Part shown: piece by piece, positions 1 to 7,307 of the stretch
Layout: each line of letters starts with the position of its first letter
Position numbering within the stretch: the first letter of the stretch is position 1
From: Haliea sp.
GTDB lineage: Bacteria; Pseudomonadota; Gammaproteobacteria; Pseudomonadales; Halieaceae
Direction: 5' to 3'
Length of the DNA stretch: 64,000 nucleotides
Assembly: GCA_016704305.1 (NCBI GenBank)
Contig: JADJAL010000002.1
Location: 1 to 64,000, forward strand
Notes under the pieces: model-generated
Databases searched by the model: none
Told to the model about the DNA's origin: nothing
What the model saw: only the letters and a program-made list of their open reading frames with translations
Program-made: the position numbers and the translations under genes

Positions 1-2
1 CC

Positions 3-917
3 GTGGTGGAGCGGCTGGAGTATGACAAGGCCTCCGGCAAGATCTCCCGCGTGCACGTGATCGACGCGGTCAGCAAAGAGCGCATGGCGTTCAGCTCGCG
101 GGTCGTGTTTCTCTGCGCGTCCACCGTCGGCAGCACGCAGATACTGATGAATTCCGCCAGCGAGGAATTCCCCAACGGGCTGGCCAACAGCGGCGGTGTC
201 CTCGGGCATTACATGATGGACCACACGCTGGGCCTCAGCGGTGCCGGTCTGTTCCTAGACAACATGGACAGCTACTACCACGGCAACCGGCCCACCGGAC
301 TGTATATCCCACGCTTCAGGAATCTCAACGGCCAGGATGAGGACGCCGATTTTGTGCGCGGCTATGGCTACCAGACCGCGACGCTGCGTATTGATTGGCA
401 GGCTGGTTTCAACGCCAAGGGCTTTGGCGCGGGGTTGAAGGACTCACTGCGCAAGCCCGGACCGTGGATCTTTGCGTTGGCCGGCTTTACCGAATGCCTG
501 CCGCGCGAATCCAACCGCATGTACCTGAGCAAGGATAAGGTGGATCGCTACGGGATTCCGCAGGTGGTGTTTGATTTCGAATGGAGCGACAACGAGGTCA
601 AACTGCGCCGCGATGCCAAGTTGCAAGCGGATCGCCTGCTCAAAGCCGCCGGCGCGGTGTTCTCGCTGTTGGGCAATGACAACATGTCCATGCCCGGCGA
701 GGGCATCCACGAGATGGGCACCGCGCGCATGGGCGCCGACCCGCGCGAATCCGTACTGAACGCCCACAACCAGGCACACGACGTGCCCAATTTGTTCATC
801 ACCGATGGCTCGTTCATGACGTCGGCATCCTGCGTCAATCCCTCGCTGACCTACATGGCCTTCACCGCAAGGGCCTGCGACTACGCTGTGAAACAACTTG
901 CAGAGGGCGTGTTGTGA
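3..917 (+). CDS. GMC family oxidoreductase, C-terminal part (5' end outside window)
   Basis: This is the C-terminal ~304 residues of a glucose-methanol-choline flavoenzyme that oxidises an alcohol using FAD. The signature C-terminal motifs are present: IHEMGTARMG (about residue 236 of the visible part), then FITDGSFMTSASCVNPSLTYMAF. The last of these carries the conserved Asn of the His/Asn active-site pair. The N-terminal FAD-binding Rossmann half lies upstream of the window; the GTG at position 3 is simply where the window opens and is probably not the start. The stop overlaps the GTG start of the downstream GH3 gene (GTGA), so the two are translationally coupled. Substrate is unknown; coupling to a glycosidase suggests a sugar or glycoside. 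Confidence 0.9.
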   Translation: MVERLEYDKASGKISRVHVIDAVSKERMAFSSRVVFLCASTVGSTQILMNSASEEFPNGLANSGGVLGHYMMDHTLGLSGAGLFLDNMDSYYHGNRPTGLYIPRFRNLNGQDEDADFVRGYGYQTATLRIDWQAGFNAKGFGAGLKDSLRKPGPWIFALAGFTECLPRESNRMYLSKDKVDRYGIPQVVFDFEWSDNEVKLRRDAKLQADRLLKAAGAVFSLLGNDNMSMPGEGIHEMGTARMGADPRESVLNAHNQAHDVPNLFITDGSFMTSASCVNPSLTYMAFTARACDYAVKQLAEGVL

Positions 918-2897
918 CCGACCCAGTCCCTGTGCAGGAGCGTGTAACCACGCTGCTGCAGAGCCTGACGCTGGATGAGAAGCTGTCGCTGTGCGCCGGG
1001 AAGAGCCTGTGGAAGACCAAGCCAGTGGAGCGCCTCGGTATCCGGCCGTTCCGGCTCACCGATGGGCCGCGTCGCGTGGTTTCCACTCAGCGGCAAGCGC
1101 TGCACTGCCTTTCCCTCCGGCATCGCGCAGGCGGCGAGTTGGGATGTCGACCTGATGGCGCGTTTCGGCCAGGCGCTGGGGCAGGAGTGCAAGGCCGTCG
1201 GCGGGGGCACCATCCTGGGCCCGGCGATCAACATCACCCGCACCCCGCTCAACGGGCGCACCTTTGAGTACCTGAGTGAAGATCCGTATCTCAACAGCCG
1301 CCTCGTGGTGCCGATCGTCAAAGCGGTGCAGGCACAGGGCGTGGCCGCCTGCGTCAAACACTTCGCCGCCAACAACCAGGAAACCAACCGCATGCGCGTG
1401 AGCGCCGAGGTGAGCGAACGCGCGCTGCAGGAAATTTACCTGCCGGCATTCAAGGCCGCCGTCGAGGAGGGCGATGCCTGGTCGATCATGGCCGCTTACA
1501 ATGCCGTCAATGGTGTCCCGGCCAGCGAAAACGCCGACCTGCTGAAGACCAAGCTGCGGCAGGAGTGGGGCTTCAAAGGCTTCGTCGTCACCGACTGGTT
1601 TGCTGCGCGCAGCACCAGGGATAGCGCGGCGTGCGTCAAAGGCGGGCTCAGCCTGGAAATGCCAGGCAGGGGCTTTCGCTATAACACTAAAAAGCTCAGG
1701 GCCAGCTATGACCGGGGCGAGTTCACTGAGGCCGAGCTGGATGACAATTTGCGCGGTCTTTTATACGCGATGGTCGCCACAGGGCATCTGGATCCACCGA
1801 CGCACCGCGGCGCGCGCAATACCCGTGCGCACCAGCAACTGGCGCGAGAGATGGCCGAGGCGAGCATTACCCTGCTGAAAAATGACGGCGGGCTGCTGCC
1901 GCTCACCAGTGCCAACATCCGAAAAATTGCCGTCATCGGTCCCAAATTGAAAAAGCGCAATTGCCTGCCGCTGTGGGGCGGCAGTGCCGGTGTCTGGCCG
2001 CCCTACGAGGTTACGCCTTACCTTGGATTGCGGCAGGAAAATCACCACCGCTTCGAGTTTGTCGCCGAGCCGGAAGACGCGGACGTCGCCGTGCTGTTCG
2101 TGGGCCTGAGCCACCGACCGGGGCTGGATTCCGAGGTGAAGGACCGGCGGCAGCTCGAACTGGCGGGCGAACAGGAACAGCTGATACGCGAAACGGTAGC
2201 GGTCAATCCCAATACCGTGGTGGTGCTGATCAACGGCAGCCCCATCGCGATGCCCTGGGTCCACGATGTGCCGGCCATCCTCGAGTGCTGGTACCCCGGC
2301 ATGGAAGGCGGCGCGGCAATTGCCCGCTCCCTGTTCGGTGACAACAACCCCTCCGGCAAACTGCCGGTGACCTTTCCGCGTTCACTGCGCGACAGTCCTG
2401 CGCACGCCACGCCGCGCAACTTTCCGGGAGACCGGCGAAAGGTGTATTACGACGAGGAATTGATGGTCGGTTACCGACACTTCGACAAGTACGGTATCGA
2501 GCCGCTGTTTCCGTTCGGCCACGGTTTATCGTACACGCGCTTCGACTACGCTGATCTGCTACTCAGCGCAGACCGATTGACGCCCGAGGCAACACTGACC
2601 GTGGAATTCACCGTTACCAACAGCGGCGACGTCGCGGGCGCAGAAGTGGTGCAGTTGTATATCGCTGATCACGAGCCTGGCGATGACAGGCCGCCTCAGA
2701 GCCTGAAGGGATTTGCCAAGCCGCATCTTGCGCCTGGCGAGACCCAACAGGTGTCGCTGCAACTGCCGATGTCCGCGCTGCAGGTATTCTGCCCGCAAGC
2801 CAATGCCTGGGTGGCGAAACCCGGTGCCTACAGCGCGCGCGTCGGTAGTTCCTCGCGGGATATTCGGCTGGAAGCCGAGTTTACACTCACCGAGTAA
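914..2897 (+). pseudogene. Glycoside hydrolase family 3 beta-glucosidase, frameshifted
   Basis: The product is a GH3 beta-glucosidase-like hydrolase of about 660 residues: N-terminal TIM barrel, alpha/beta sandwich and C-terminal fibronectin-III-like domain. The N-terminus (LTLDEKLSLCAGKSLWK, then LTDGP) is read from GTG 914. From about 1080 onward the family continues one base out of phase (GKRCTAFPSGIAQAASWD, GPAINITRTPLNGRTFEYLSEDP). The catalytic nucleophile is the Asp at 1593-1595 in FVVTDWFA. The HGLSYTRFDY motif at about 2520 and the Fn3 domain close the protein. No signal peptide is visible, so it is probably cytoplasmic. The phase change lies between about 1065 and 1092, with a TTT run at 1080-1082. 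Removing one base restores a full-length protein, so this is either a recent pseudogene or a sequence error. Confidence 0.85.
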
Positions 2898-2929
2898 TGC
2901 ACTGACTTCTCGGCGCACGAGGAAGGTAG

Positions 2930-3003
2930 GCGGGCGGTTCCGTGGCTACCCTGCGGTGAGTAAGCTTTTCGAACAAGCAGGGTAGCCACGGGATCGCCCG
3001 CCG
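2930..3003 (+). repeat. Conserved-loop hairpin R1 (class A)
   Basis: A 26-nt arm (2930-2955) pairs with 2978-3003 around a 22-nt loop (2956-2977) that starts GGTGAGTAAGC and ends CGAACAA. The pairing is interrupted only near the ninth to eleventh base of the arm. The same loop occurs in R4 and R6 with differently sequenced arms. It lies 3' of the GH3 gene and has no T-tract, so it does not look like a standard intrinsic terminator. Confidence 0.85.
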
Positions 3004-3057
3004 GCGCCGTATCGCGATCAGAAGTGACTTAGTTAACGAGTACGTACAATCGACCCG

Positions 3058-3215
3058 TCCCTGCCCGGGACAAGCCTGTTCGCTCAAAAAGCTCATTCGC
3101 TCTGCAGGCGGGCGGCTCTCTCCGAGCGCTGCCGGGGTGCGGGTTGGCTCCGGGGGTAGCCCGGCGGCCGTCCGGCCTTGCCAACTGCTCGGCAGGCTTG
3201 TCCCGTGCAGTGACT
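3058..3215 (-). repeat. Conserved-loop hairpin R2 (class B), rearranged
   Basis: The 5' arm (3058-3079) and loop (3080-3105) are identical to those of the intact copy R5. After CAGG (3106-3109) the 3' arm is lost. A 3' arm-like sequence, CAGGCTTGTCCCG, reappears at 3194-3206. In between lies a structured 80-base insert with nested complementary segments (CTGCCG 3130-3135 with CGGCAG 3191-3196; GTTGGC 3144-3149 with GCCAAC 3181-3186). The sequence CTCCGAGCGCTG follows both 3' ends (3121-3132 and 3218-3229), as expected after duplication of the element's right flank. Confidence 0.7.
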
Positions 3216-3247
3216 CCTCCGAGCGCTGAACTGACTTCTCGACGCGG

Positions 3248-3299
3248 CGGGCGGTTCCCTACCCTGCGGTGAGTAAGTTTTCACAAGCAGGGTAGCCAT
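3248..3299 (+). repeat. Conserved-loop hairpin R3 (class A, degenerate)
   Basis: A decayed class A copy. The inner stem CTACCCTGC (3260-3268) pairs with 3288-3296, but the outer arms no longer pair. The loop has shrunk to 19 nt (GGTGAGTAAGTTTTCACAA). The right flank TATCGCGATC (3311-3320) also follows R1 (3011-3020) and R6, so a larger unit than the hairpin was copied. With R1 and R2 it fills most of the 598-base gap between the GH3 and DUF1214 genes; no other gene is visible there. Confidence 0.65.
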
Positions 3300-3495
3300 G
3301 CGCGGCGTCTATCGCGATCCGATTAATCCGCACCTGCGCCCCGTCCGACAGTTAACGTTCGTGGTTCAATGGCATAGACTCTCCGTGTTCTATCCGCAGA
3401 CACATGAGCCGCATGGGGTGTTGCGCTTGCACCATGACAAGGCGTTTGGTATCACTGTCGCGGCAAATTATTCCGCACCCTGAGAGAGAAAAACT

Positions 3496-4596
3496 ATGTC
3501 CACAGATGCCGAAAAAAGAGTCGTCGACGGAACCTCCTGGGACCAGTTCTGCGATGCGCTGAAAGACGCGGGCAAGATCGTCCGCAGCCTCAAGGCTCCG
3601 CAGGATGCGTTTAACCAGGCCGAGGGCTACCGCTACCTGACGCGGCTGTTGCGCGGCGGCCTGGAAAGCTTCCTGGAATTTCGCGACCCGCTGTTTCCGC
3701 AGCTGCGCTGTGGCGCCCACGAGACCATCAAGCTCGGCGCCGATAATCCGGACAATCGCTACGAGAGCGCGCCGCTCAGCCCCAAATATGATTACCGCAT
3801 CACCGGTAATCGCGGCAGCGTGAATTACCTGGGCTTCAGCACCATCATCAACAAGTACGCCTCTGGCGGCACGATGGAAGTCACCGGACATATTGATACC
3901 CGGCAGATGGAGATCGGCCCCAATGGCGAACTGGAGCTGATCATCAGCCGCAACAAGCAGCCCGGTAACTGGCTGCCGATGGGCGCCGAGACCAATTCCA
4001 TCAACGTGCGCCAGACCTTCCAGGATCGTATCAACGAGAAAGCCGCTGACCTCAAGATCGAGCGCATCGGCGCGAAGGATGATCGTCCCGACGCATTCAG
4101 CGCGGAAAAGCTCGAGCGCGGCCTGCAGGGCGCCATCGGCTTCGTGAAGGGCTCGGCGACGCTGTTCGAGAACTGGTCTGAAAGTTTCCTGCCGACCCTG
4201 AACGAGCTGCCTCCGGCGGACCAGGCCTATTGCCAGCTGATCGGAGGCGACCCGAACATTTTCTATTTCCACAGCGCCTGGCAACTCGCCGACGATGAGG
4301 TGTTCATCATCGACGCGCCAGAGATTCCCGAATGCCAGACCTGGAATTTCCAACTCGACAACTGGTGGATGGAGTCGCTGGACTACCGCCACCACACGAT
4401 TCACATCAACAAGCACACCGCCCATTACAACAAGGACGGCAGCGTTCGCATCGTGGTGTCACACACCGATCCTGGCGTACCGAACTGGGTTGAAACCGCA
4501 GGCCATAGCATGGGCACGATGTGCTGGCGCTGGATCGGTGCCAAGCAGCATCCTGAACTGAAACCCCGCGTGGCGAAACTGGCGGAACTGCAATGA
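3496..4596 (+). CDS. DUF1214 domain-containing protein
   Basis: A 366-residue protein of unknown biochemical function. The C-terminal third has the DUF1214 pattern (family membership from memory): WNFQLDNWWMESLDYRHHT, then a strand-rich segment ending VVSHTDPGVPNWVETAGHS and GTMCWRW. The N-terminal half is helical (LKDAGKIVRSLKAPQDAFNQ). No signal peptide or membrane segment is seen. ATG 3496 follows a GAGAG stretch with good spacing. The stop overlaps the next start (ATGA, 4593-4596), giving tight translational coupling to a sulfotransferase. The pair probably act on one hydrophobic substrate, but neither substrate nor reaction can be read from the sequence. Confidence 0.85.
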   Translation: MSTDAEKRVVDGTSWDQFCDALKDAGKIVRSLKAPQDAFNQAEGYRYLTRLLRGGLESFLEFRDPLFPQLRCGAHETIKLGADNPDNRYESAPLSPKYDYRITGNRGSVNYLGFSTIINKYASGGTMEVTGHIDTRQMEIGPNGELELIISRNKQPGNWLPMGAETNSINVRQTFQDRINEKAADLKIERIGAKDDRPDAFSAEKLERGLQGAIGFVKGSATLFENWSESFLPTLNELPPADQAYCQLIGGDPNIFYFHSAWQLADDEVFIIDAPEIPECQTWNFQLDNWWMESLDYRHHTIHINKHTAHYNKDGSVRIVVSHTDPGVPNWVETAGHSMGTMCWRWIGAKQHPELKPRVAKLAELQ

Positions 4597-5759
4597 CCGA
4601 CGTGACCGTGAATTACGATGCCGACGCAATGATTGCCGAGGCGAAGCGCCAGACCGGCTTTGACGACTTCGGCGAGCTGCCGTATCGCGAGGGTCGCGAT
4701 GTGCTGATTGAGACGTTTGATCGCCATGTCAAGGAGCCCGAAGGCCGCAAGCGCTGTCACGACCGACTGGGGATGCTGCGGGCGACGCGACTCAAGTGTG
4801 AGAACGCCTGCACGACGATACCCGGGATAGCCGAGCAGGAGATCAAAGCGCCGATTTTTGTGACCGGCCTGCCGCGCTCCGGCACCTCGGCGCTGTTGAA
4901 CCTGCTGGTATCCGCGCCGGACAATCGCGGCCTTCTGCAGTGGGAAGTGCAGTTCCCCGACCCGTGGCCCGACAGCAAGCCGGGGCAGCAGGACCCGCGC
5001 TATCCCTACCTGGTCAAGGCGCTGGAACAAACCCGCAACTCCGAGTTTGCGAAAATTCACTACATCGACGCCGACACGCCGGAAGAGTGCGTGCTGTTGC
5101 ATGCCTATGCGTTTGATGGCGTGCAACTGGGCTTCGAGATCATGCTGGAGCCCTACCGCAGTTGGCTGCTGCAACGCGATCTTGAACCGCTCTACGCCTA
5201 CCAGAAGAAGCAGATGCAGATGCTGAACTGGCGCAATCCCGGCAAGCAGTGGATGTTGAAAGCGCCCGCGCATATGTGGGGCATTGACGCAATCCTGAAG
5301 GTGTTCCCCGATGCGCGCTTCATATGGTGCCATCGCGACCCGCAACTGGTCGTGCCCAGCATCAACAGTATGAACAAGGTGGTGATGGGCATGTATGCCG
5401 GCGACCTCAGCCACCTGGATGCGGCCGAAGTCGGCCAGGCCGTGATGGAGTGGTACGCGATGTCGCTGGAACAGGGCCTCGCGCAACGGGCGAAACTGCC
5501 AGCGGAACTGTTCGTGGATTGCTCCCAGCGCGAGTTTGTCGATGCGCCGATGGCGGTGGTGGAAAAAGTGTACAGCGCGTTTAAATTACCGCTCAGCGCC
5601 GAATCACGCGCGGCGATGCAGGCGCATGTGGATGCCAATCCCAAGGGCAAACACGGCAAGCACGAATACAATCTCGCTGAGTTCGGCCTGACCCGCGACA
5701 TGATCGAAAAACGCTTTGCGTTTTACACCAGTGACAAGCGGTGGCCGATCTCGGATTGA
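4593..5759 (+). CDS. Sulfotransferase family protein
   Basis: A 388-residue PAPS-dependent sulfotransferase-like protein that would transfer a sulfuryl group to a hydroxyl of a small molecule or lipid. The 5'-phosphosulfate-binding loop VTGLPRSGTS lies at residues 90-99. The 3'-phosphate-binding segment is FIWCHRDPQLVVPSINSM, preceded by WMLKAPAHMWGIDAIL, typical of the Sulfotransferase_3-type bacterial family. It is cytoplasmic, with no signal peptide. It starts inside the stop of the DUF1214 gene and is the last gene of this short operon, followed by hairpins R4-R6. The acceptor is unknown; bacterial members of this family are often linked to sterol-like or lipid substrates. Confidence 0.88.
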   Translation: MTDVTVNYDADAMIAEAKRQTGFDDFGELPYREGRDVLIETFDRHVKEPEGRKRCHDRLGMLRATRLKCENACTTIPGIAEQEIKAPIFVTGLPRSGTSALLNLLVSAPDNRGLLQWEVQFPDPWPDSKPGQQDPRYPYLVKALEQTRNSEFAKIHYIDADTPEECVLLHAYAFDGVQLGFEIMLEPYRSWLLQRDLEPLYAYQKKQMQMLNWRNPGKQWMLKAPAHMWGIDAILKVFPDARFIWCHRDPQLVVPSINSMNKVVMGMYAGDLSHLDAAEVGQAVMEWYAMSLEQGLAQRAKLPAELFVDCSQREFVDAPMAVVEKVYSAFKLPLSAESRAAMQAHVDANPKGKHGKHEYNLAEFGLTRDMIEKRFAFYTSDKRWPISD

Positions 5760-5813
5760 GGTGCCGGGCAGGCCTCCTGCTAAGCTGGAGTTCCTGCGAG
5801 CGGCACGGAGAGA

Positions 5814-5887
5814 GGCAGCCGGTTCTGGTGTCACCCTGCGGTGAGTAAGCTTTTCGAACAAGCAGGGTGACACCAGAATCGGCTGCC
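5814..5887 (+). repeat. Conserved-loop hairpin R4 (class A)
   Basis: Arms 5814-5839 and 5862-5887 are 26 nt each, with 25 Watson-Crick pairs and one G-T pair. The 22-nt loop 5840-5861 is identical to those of R1 and R6. The middle of the arm (CTGGTGTCA) differs completely from R1 (CCGTGGCTA), yet its partner arm has changed to match. This is the clearest case of compensatory arm variation around a fixed loop. Confidence 0.88.
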
Positions 5888-5927
5888 GGCGATGTGTCAC
5901 CGTCTCATGAGTCCGGCTCGGCGACCC

Positions 5928-5997
5928 GTCCCTGCCCGGGACAAGCCTGTTCGCTCAAAAAGCTCATTCGCTCTGCAGGCTTGTCCCGGGCAGGGAC
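5928..5997 (-). repeat. Conserved-loop hairpin R5 (class B, intact)
   Basis: A perfect 22-bp inverted repeat (5928-5949 with 5976-5997) flanks a 26-nt loop (5950-5975) that begins TTCGCTCAAAAAGC. On the opposite strand the loop reads GAGCGAA-TGAGCTTTTT-GAGCGAA, a direct repeat of GAGCGAA around GAGCTTTTT. It is the intact version of the rearranged R2 and lies between the converging sulfotransferase and corA-like genes. Confidence 0.88.
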
Positions 5998-6040
5998 TCT
6001 TTCCGAGTGCTCACGGACATCCCGACGCGCTGGGATGGTA

Positions 6041-6114
6041 GGCGGGCGATCCCGCAGCTACCCTGCGGTGAGTAAGCTTTTCGAACAAGCAGGGTAGCCG
6101 CGGGATCGTCCGCC
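6041..6114 (+). repeat. Conserved-loop hairpin R6 (class A)
   Basis: Arms 6041-6066 and 6089-6114 are 26 nt each, with 24 Watson-Crick pairs, one G-T and one A-C. They enclose the same 22-nt loop (6067-6088) as R1 and R4. It is followed by TATCGCGATC at 6122-6131, as at R1 and R3. R4-R5-R6 make an A-B-A series that mirrors the R1-R2-R3 order 3 kb upstream. Confidence 0.88.
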
Positions 6115-6157
6115 GGCGCTGTATCGCGATCAAAAATCCGCACACTTCGAGCGACCC

Positions 6158-7126
6158 TTACAACCAGCGTATCTTCTTGAACAACACAATCATCGCGACA
6201 GCGAGAGCGAAGATCACACCGAGCACAAAAAAGTACCCGTATTCATAATGTAATTCTGGCATGTTGTCGAAGTTCATGCCGTACAGTCCGGCGATGAACG
6301 TGATGGGCACGAATATCGCGGTGATGATCGTCAGGATCTTCATCGTGTTGTTAAGCTGATGTGATGTCAGCGAGATATAGCCTTCGACGAGGTCGCCACA
6401 TAGTTCGTAGTACAGCGTGCATAAGCTGGATACACGTTCACAGCGGTCATACAGGTTGCGCCGTATATGGTAGGAGCCGTCGTCGCCGGTACCGAGCAGC
6501 GGGCAGCCATCGTTCAGGATGGTTTCCGCCATGCGTTGATGGTAATTGAAAATACGGCGCAGTTTGCGCAAACGCGTGCGATAGGCGACCAGCTCCTTTA
6601 GCGCCTCGTTGGATTGCTCGCCGAGCAGTTGGTCTTCCAGGTCACCGATGCGCTCCTCTGCCGCCATCAGTTTCTCGAGGTAGCGCCCCTTGGCGTAGTG
6701 GAGCAAGCCGAGCGCGAGCGTGCTGGGCGATTGCAACAGATTGTCGGGCGCGGCACTTTCCAGAAAATGTTCAACACTCACTGCATGCCCGCTGTGCACG
6801 GTGATCAGGAAGTTGGAGCCCACCCAGACGCCTAGCTGTTGAGGCACCAGGTCGAGGGCTTCGTCGATCTGGCTGATCCCGCGAAACACCAGGAAAGCGT
6901 TGCTATCAAAGTTCTCGACCTTTGGAGGGTGACGCGCCCTTGAGCAATCCTTGATGGCCAGCTCATCACAGCCAAAACCCTGCAGCAGCGCGCGCACCTC
7001 GGGTGTCACCTCATCCTGGATGTCGAGCCACAATATGCCGTCGGGTTGTTGCCGCCATTGCTGCACCAATTCCCCGTTGCCTCGTGTGTACTGCCCGCCG
7101 GCGCATAGTAGAAGCGTCCTGATCAT
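6158..7126 (-). CDS. CorA-family divalent cation transporter (CorA/ZntB type)
   Basis: A 322-residue inner-membrane channel for divalent cations (Mg2+, or Zn2+ in ZntB-type members). The long N-terminal cytoplasmic domain is mixed alpha/beta then helical. Two transmembrane helices close the protein: TIITAIFVPITFIAGLYGMN and YFFVLGVIFALAVAMIVLF. The family GMN motif stands at residues 283-285 at the end of the first helix, followed by FDNMPELHYEYGYF. The C-terminal KKIRWL is basic, as usual. The gene diverges from ptsP across a 181-base gap. Whether it carries Mg or Zn cannot be decided here. Confidence 0.9.
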   Translation of the reverse strand: MIRTLLLCAGGQYTRGNGELVQQWRQQPDGILWLDIQDEVTPEVRALLQGFGCDELAIKDCSRARHPPKVENFDSNAFLVFRGISQIDEALDLVPQQLGVWVGSNFLITVHSGHAVSVEHFLESAAPDNLLQSPSTLALGLLHYAKGRYLEKLMAAEERIGDLEDQLLGEQSNEALKELVAYRTRLRKLRRIFNYHQRMAETILNDGCPLLGTGDDGSYHIRRNLYDRCERVSSLCTLYYELCGDLVEGYISLTSHQLNNTMKILTIITAIFVPITFIAGLYGMNFDNMPELHYEYGYFFVLGVIFALAVAMIVLFKKIRWL

Positions 7127-7307
7127 GTGGTATATTCCCCGAAGATATTGTGCTGTTAAAAGCGGTTATGGCTCGAGCAGAGATAGCCTGCCTAGCGTAG
7201 TTATCCGGCAGGTGACACGCAAGGAAATAGTCCCTTCAGGCAGCTAGCAAGCATCGGGCAAGCATCAACAACGCACAAAACCGCATCGACGGATAAGGGC
7301 AGGGGAC

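Noticed and set aside
444..896. Minus-strand frames of ~100-170 codons inside the GMC and GH3 genes
   Set aside because: These are shadows of high-GC coding DNA, with no ribosome sites and no recognisable domains; the same applies to similar frames across the window.
2930..6114. Hairpins as ordinary Rho-independent terminators
   Set aside because: They have no following T-tract, loops are far too long and conserved, and copies lie several per gap, including between co-directional genes.
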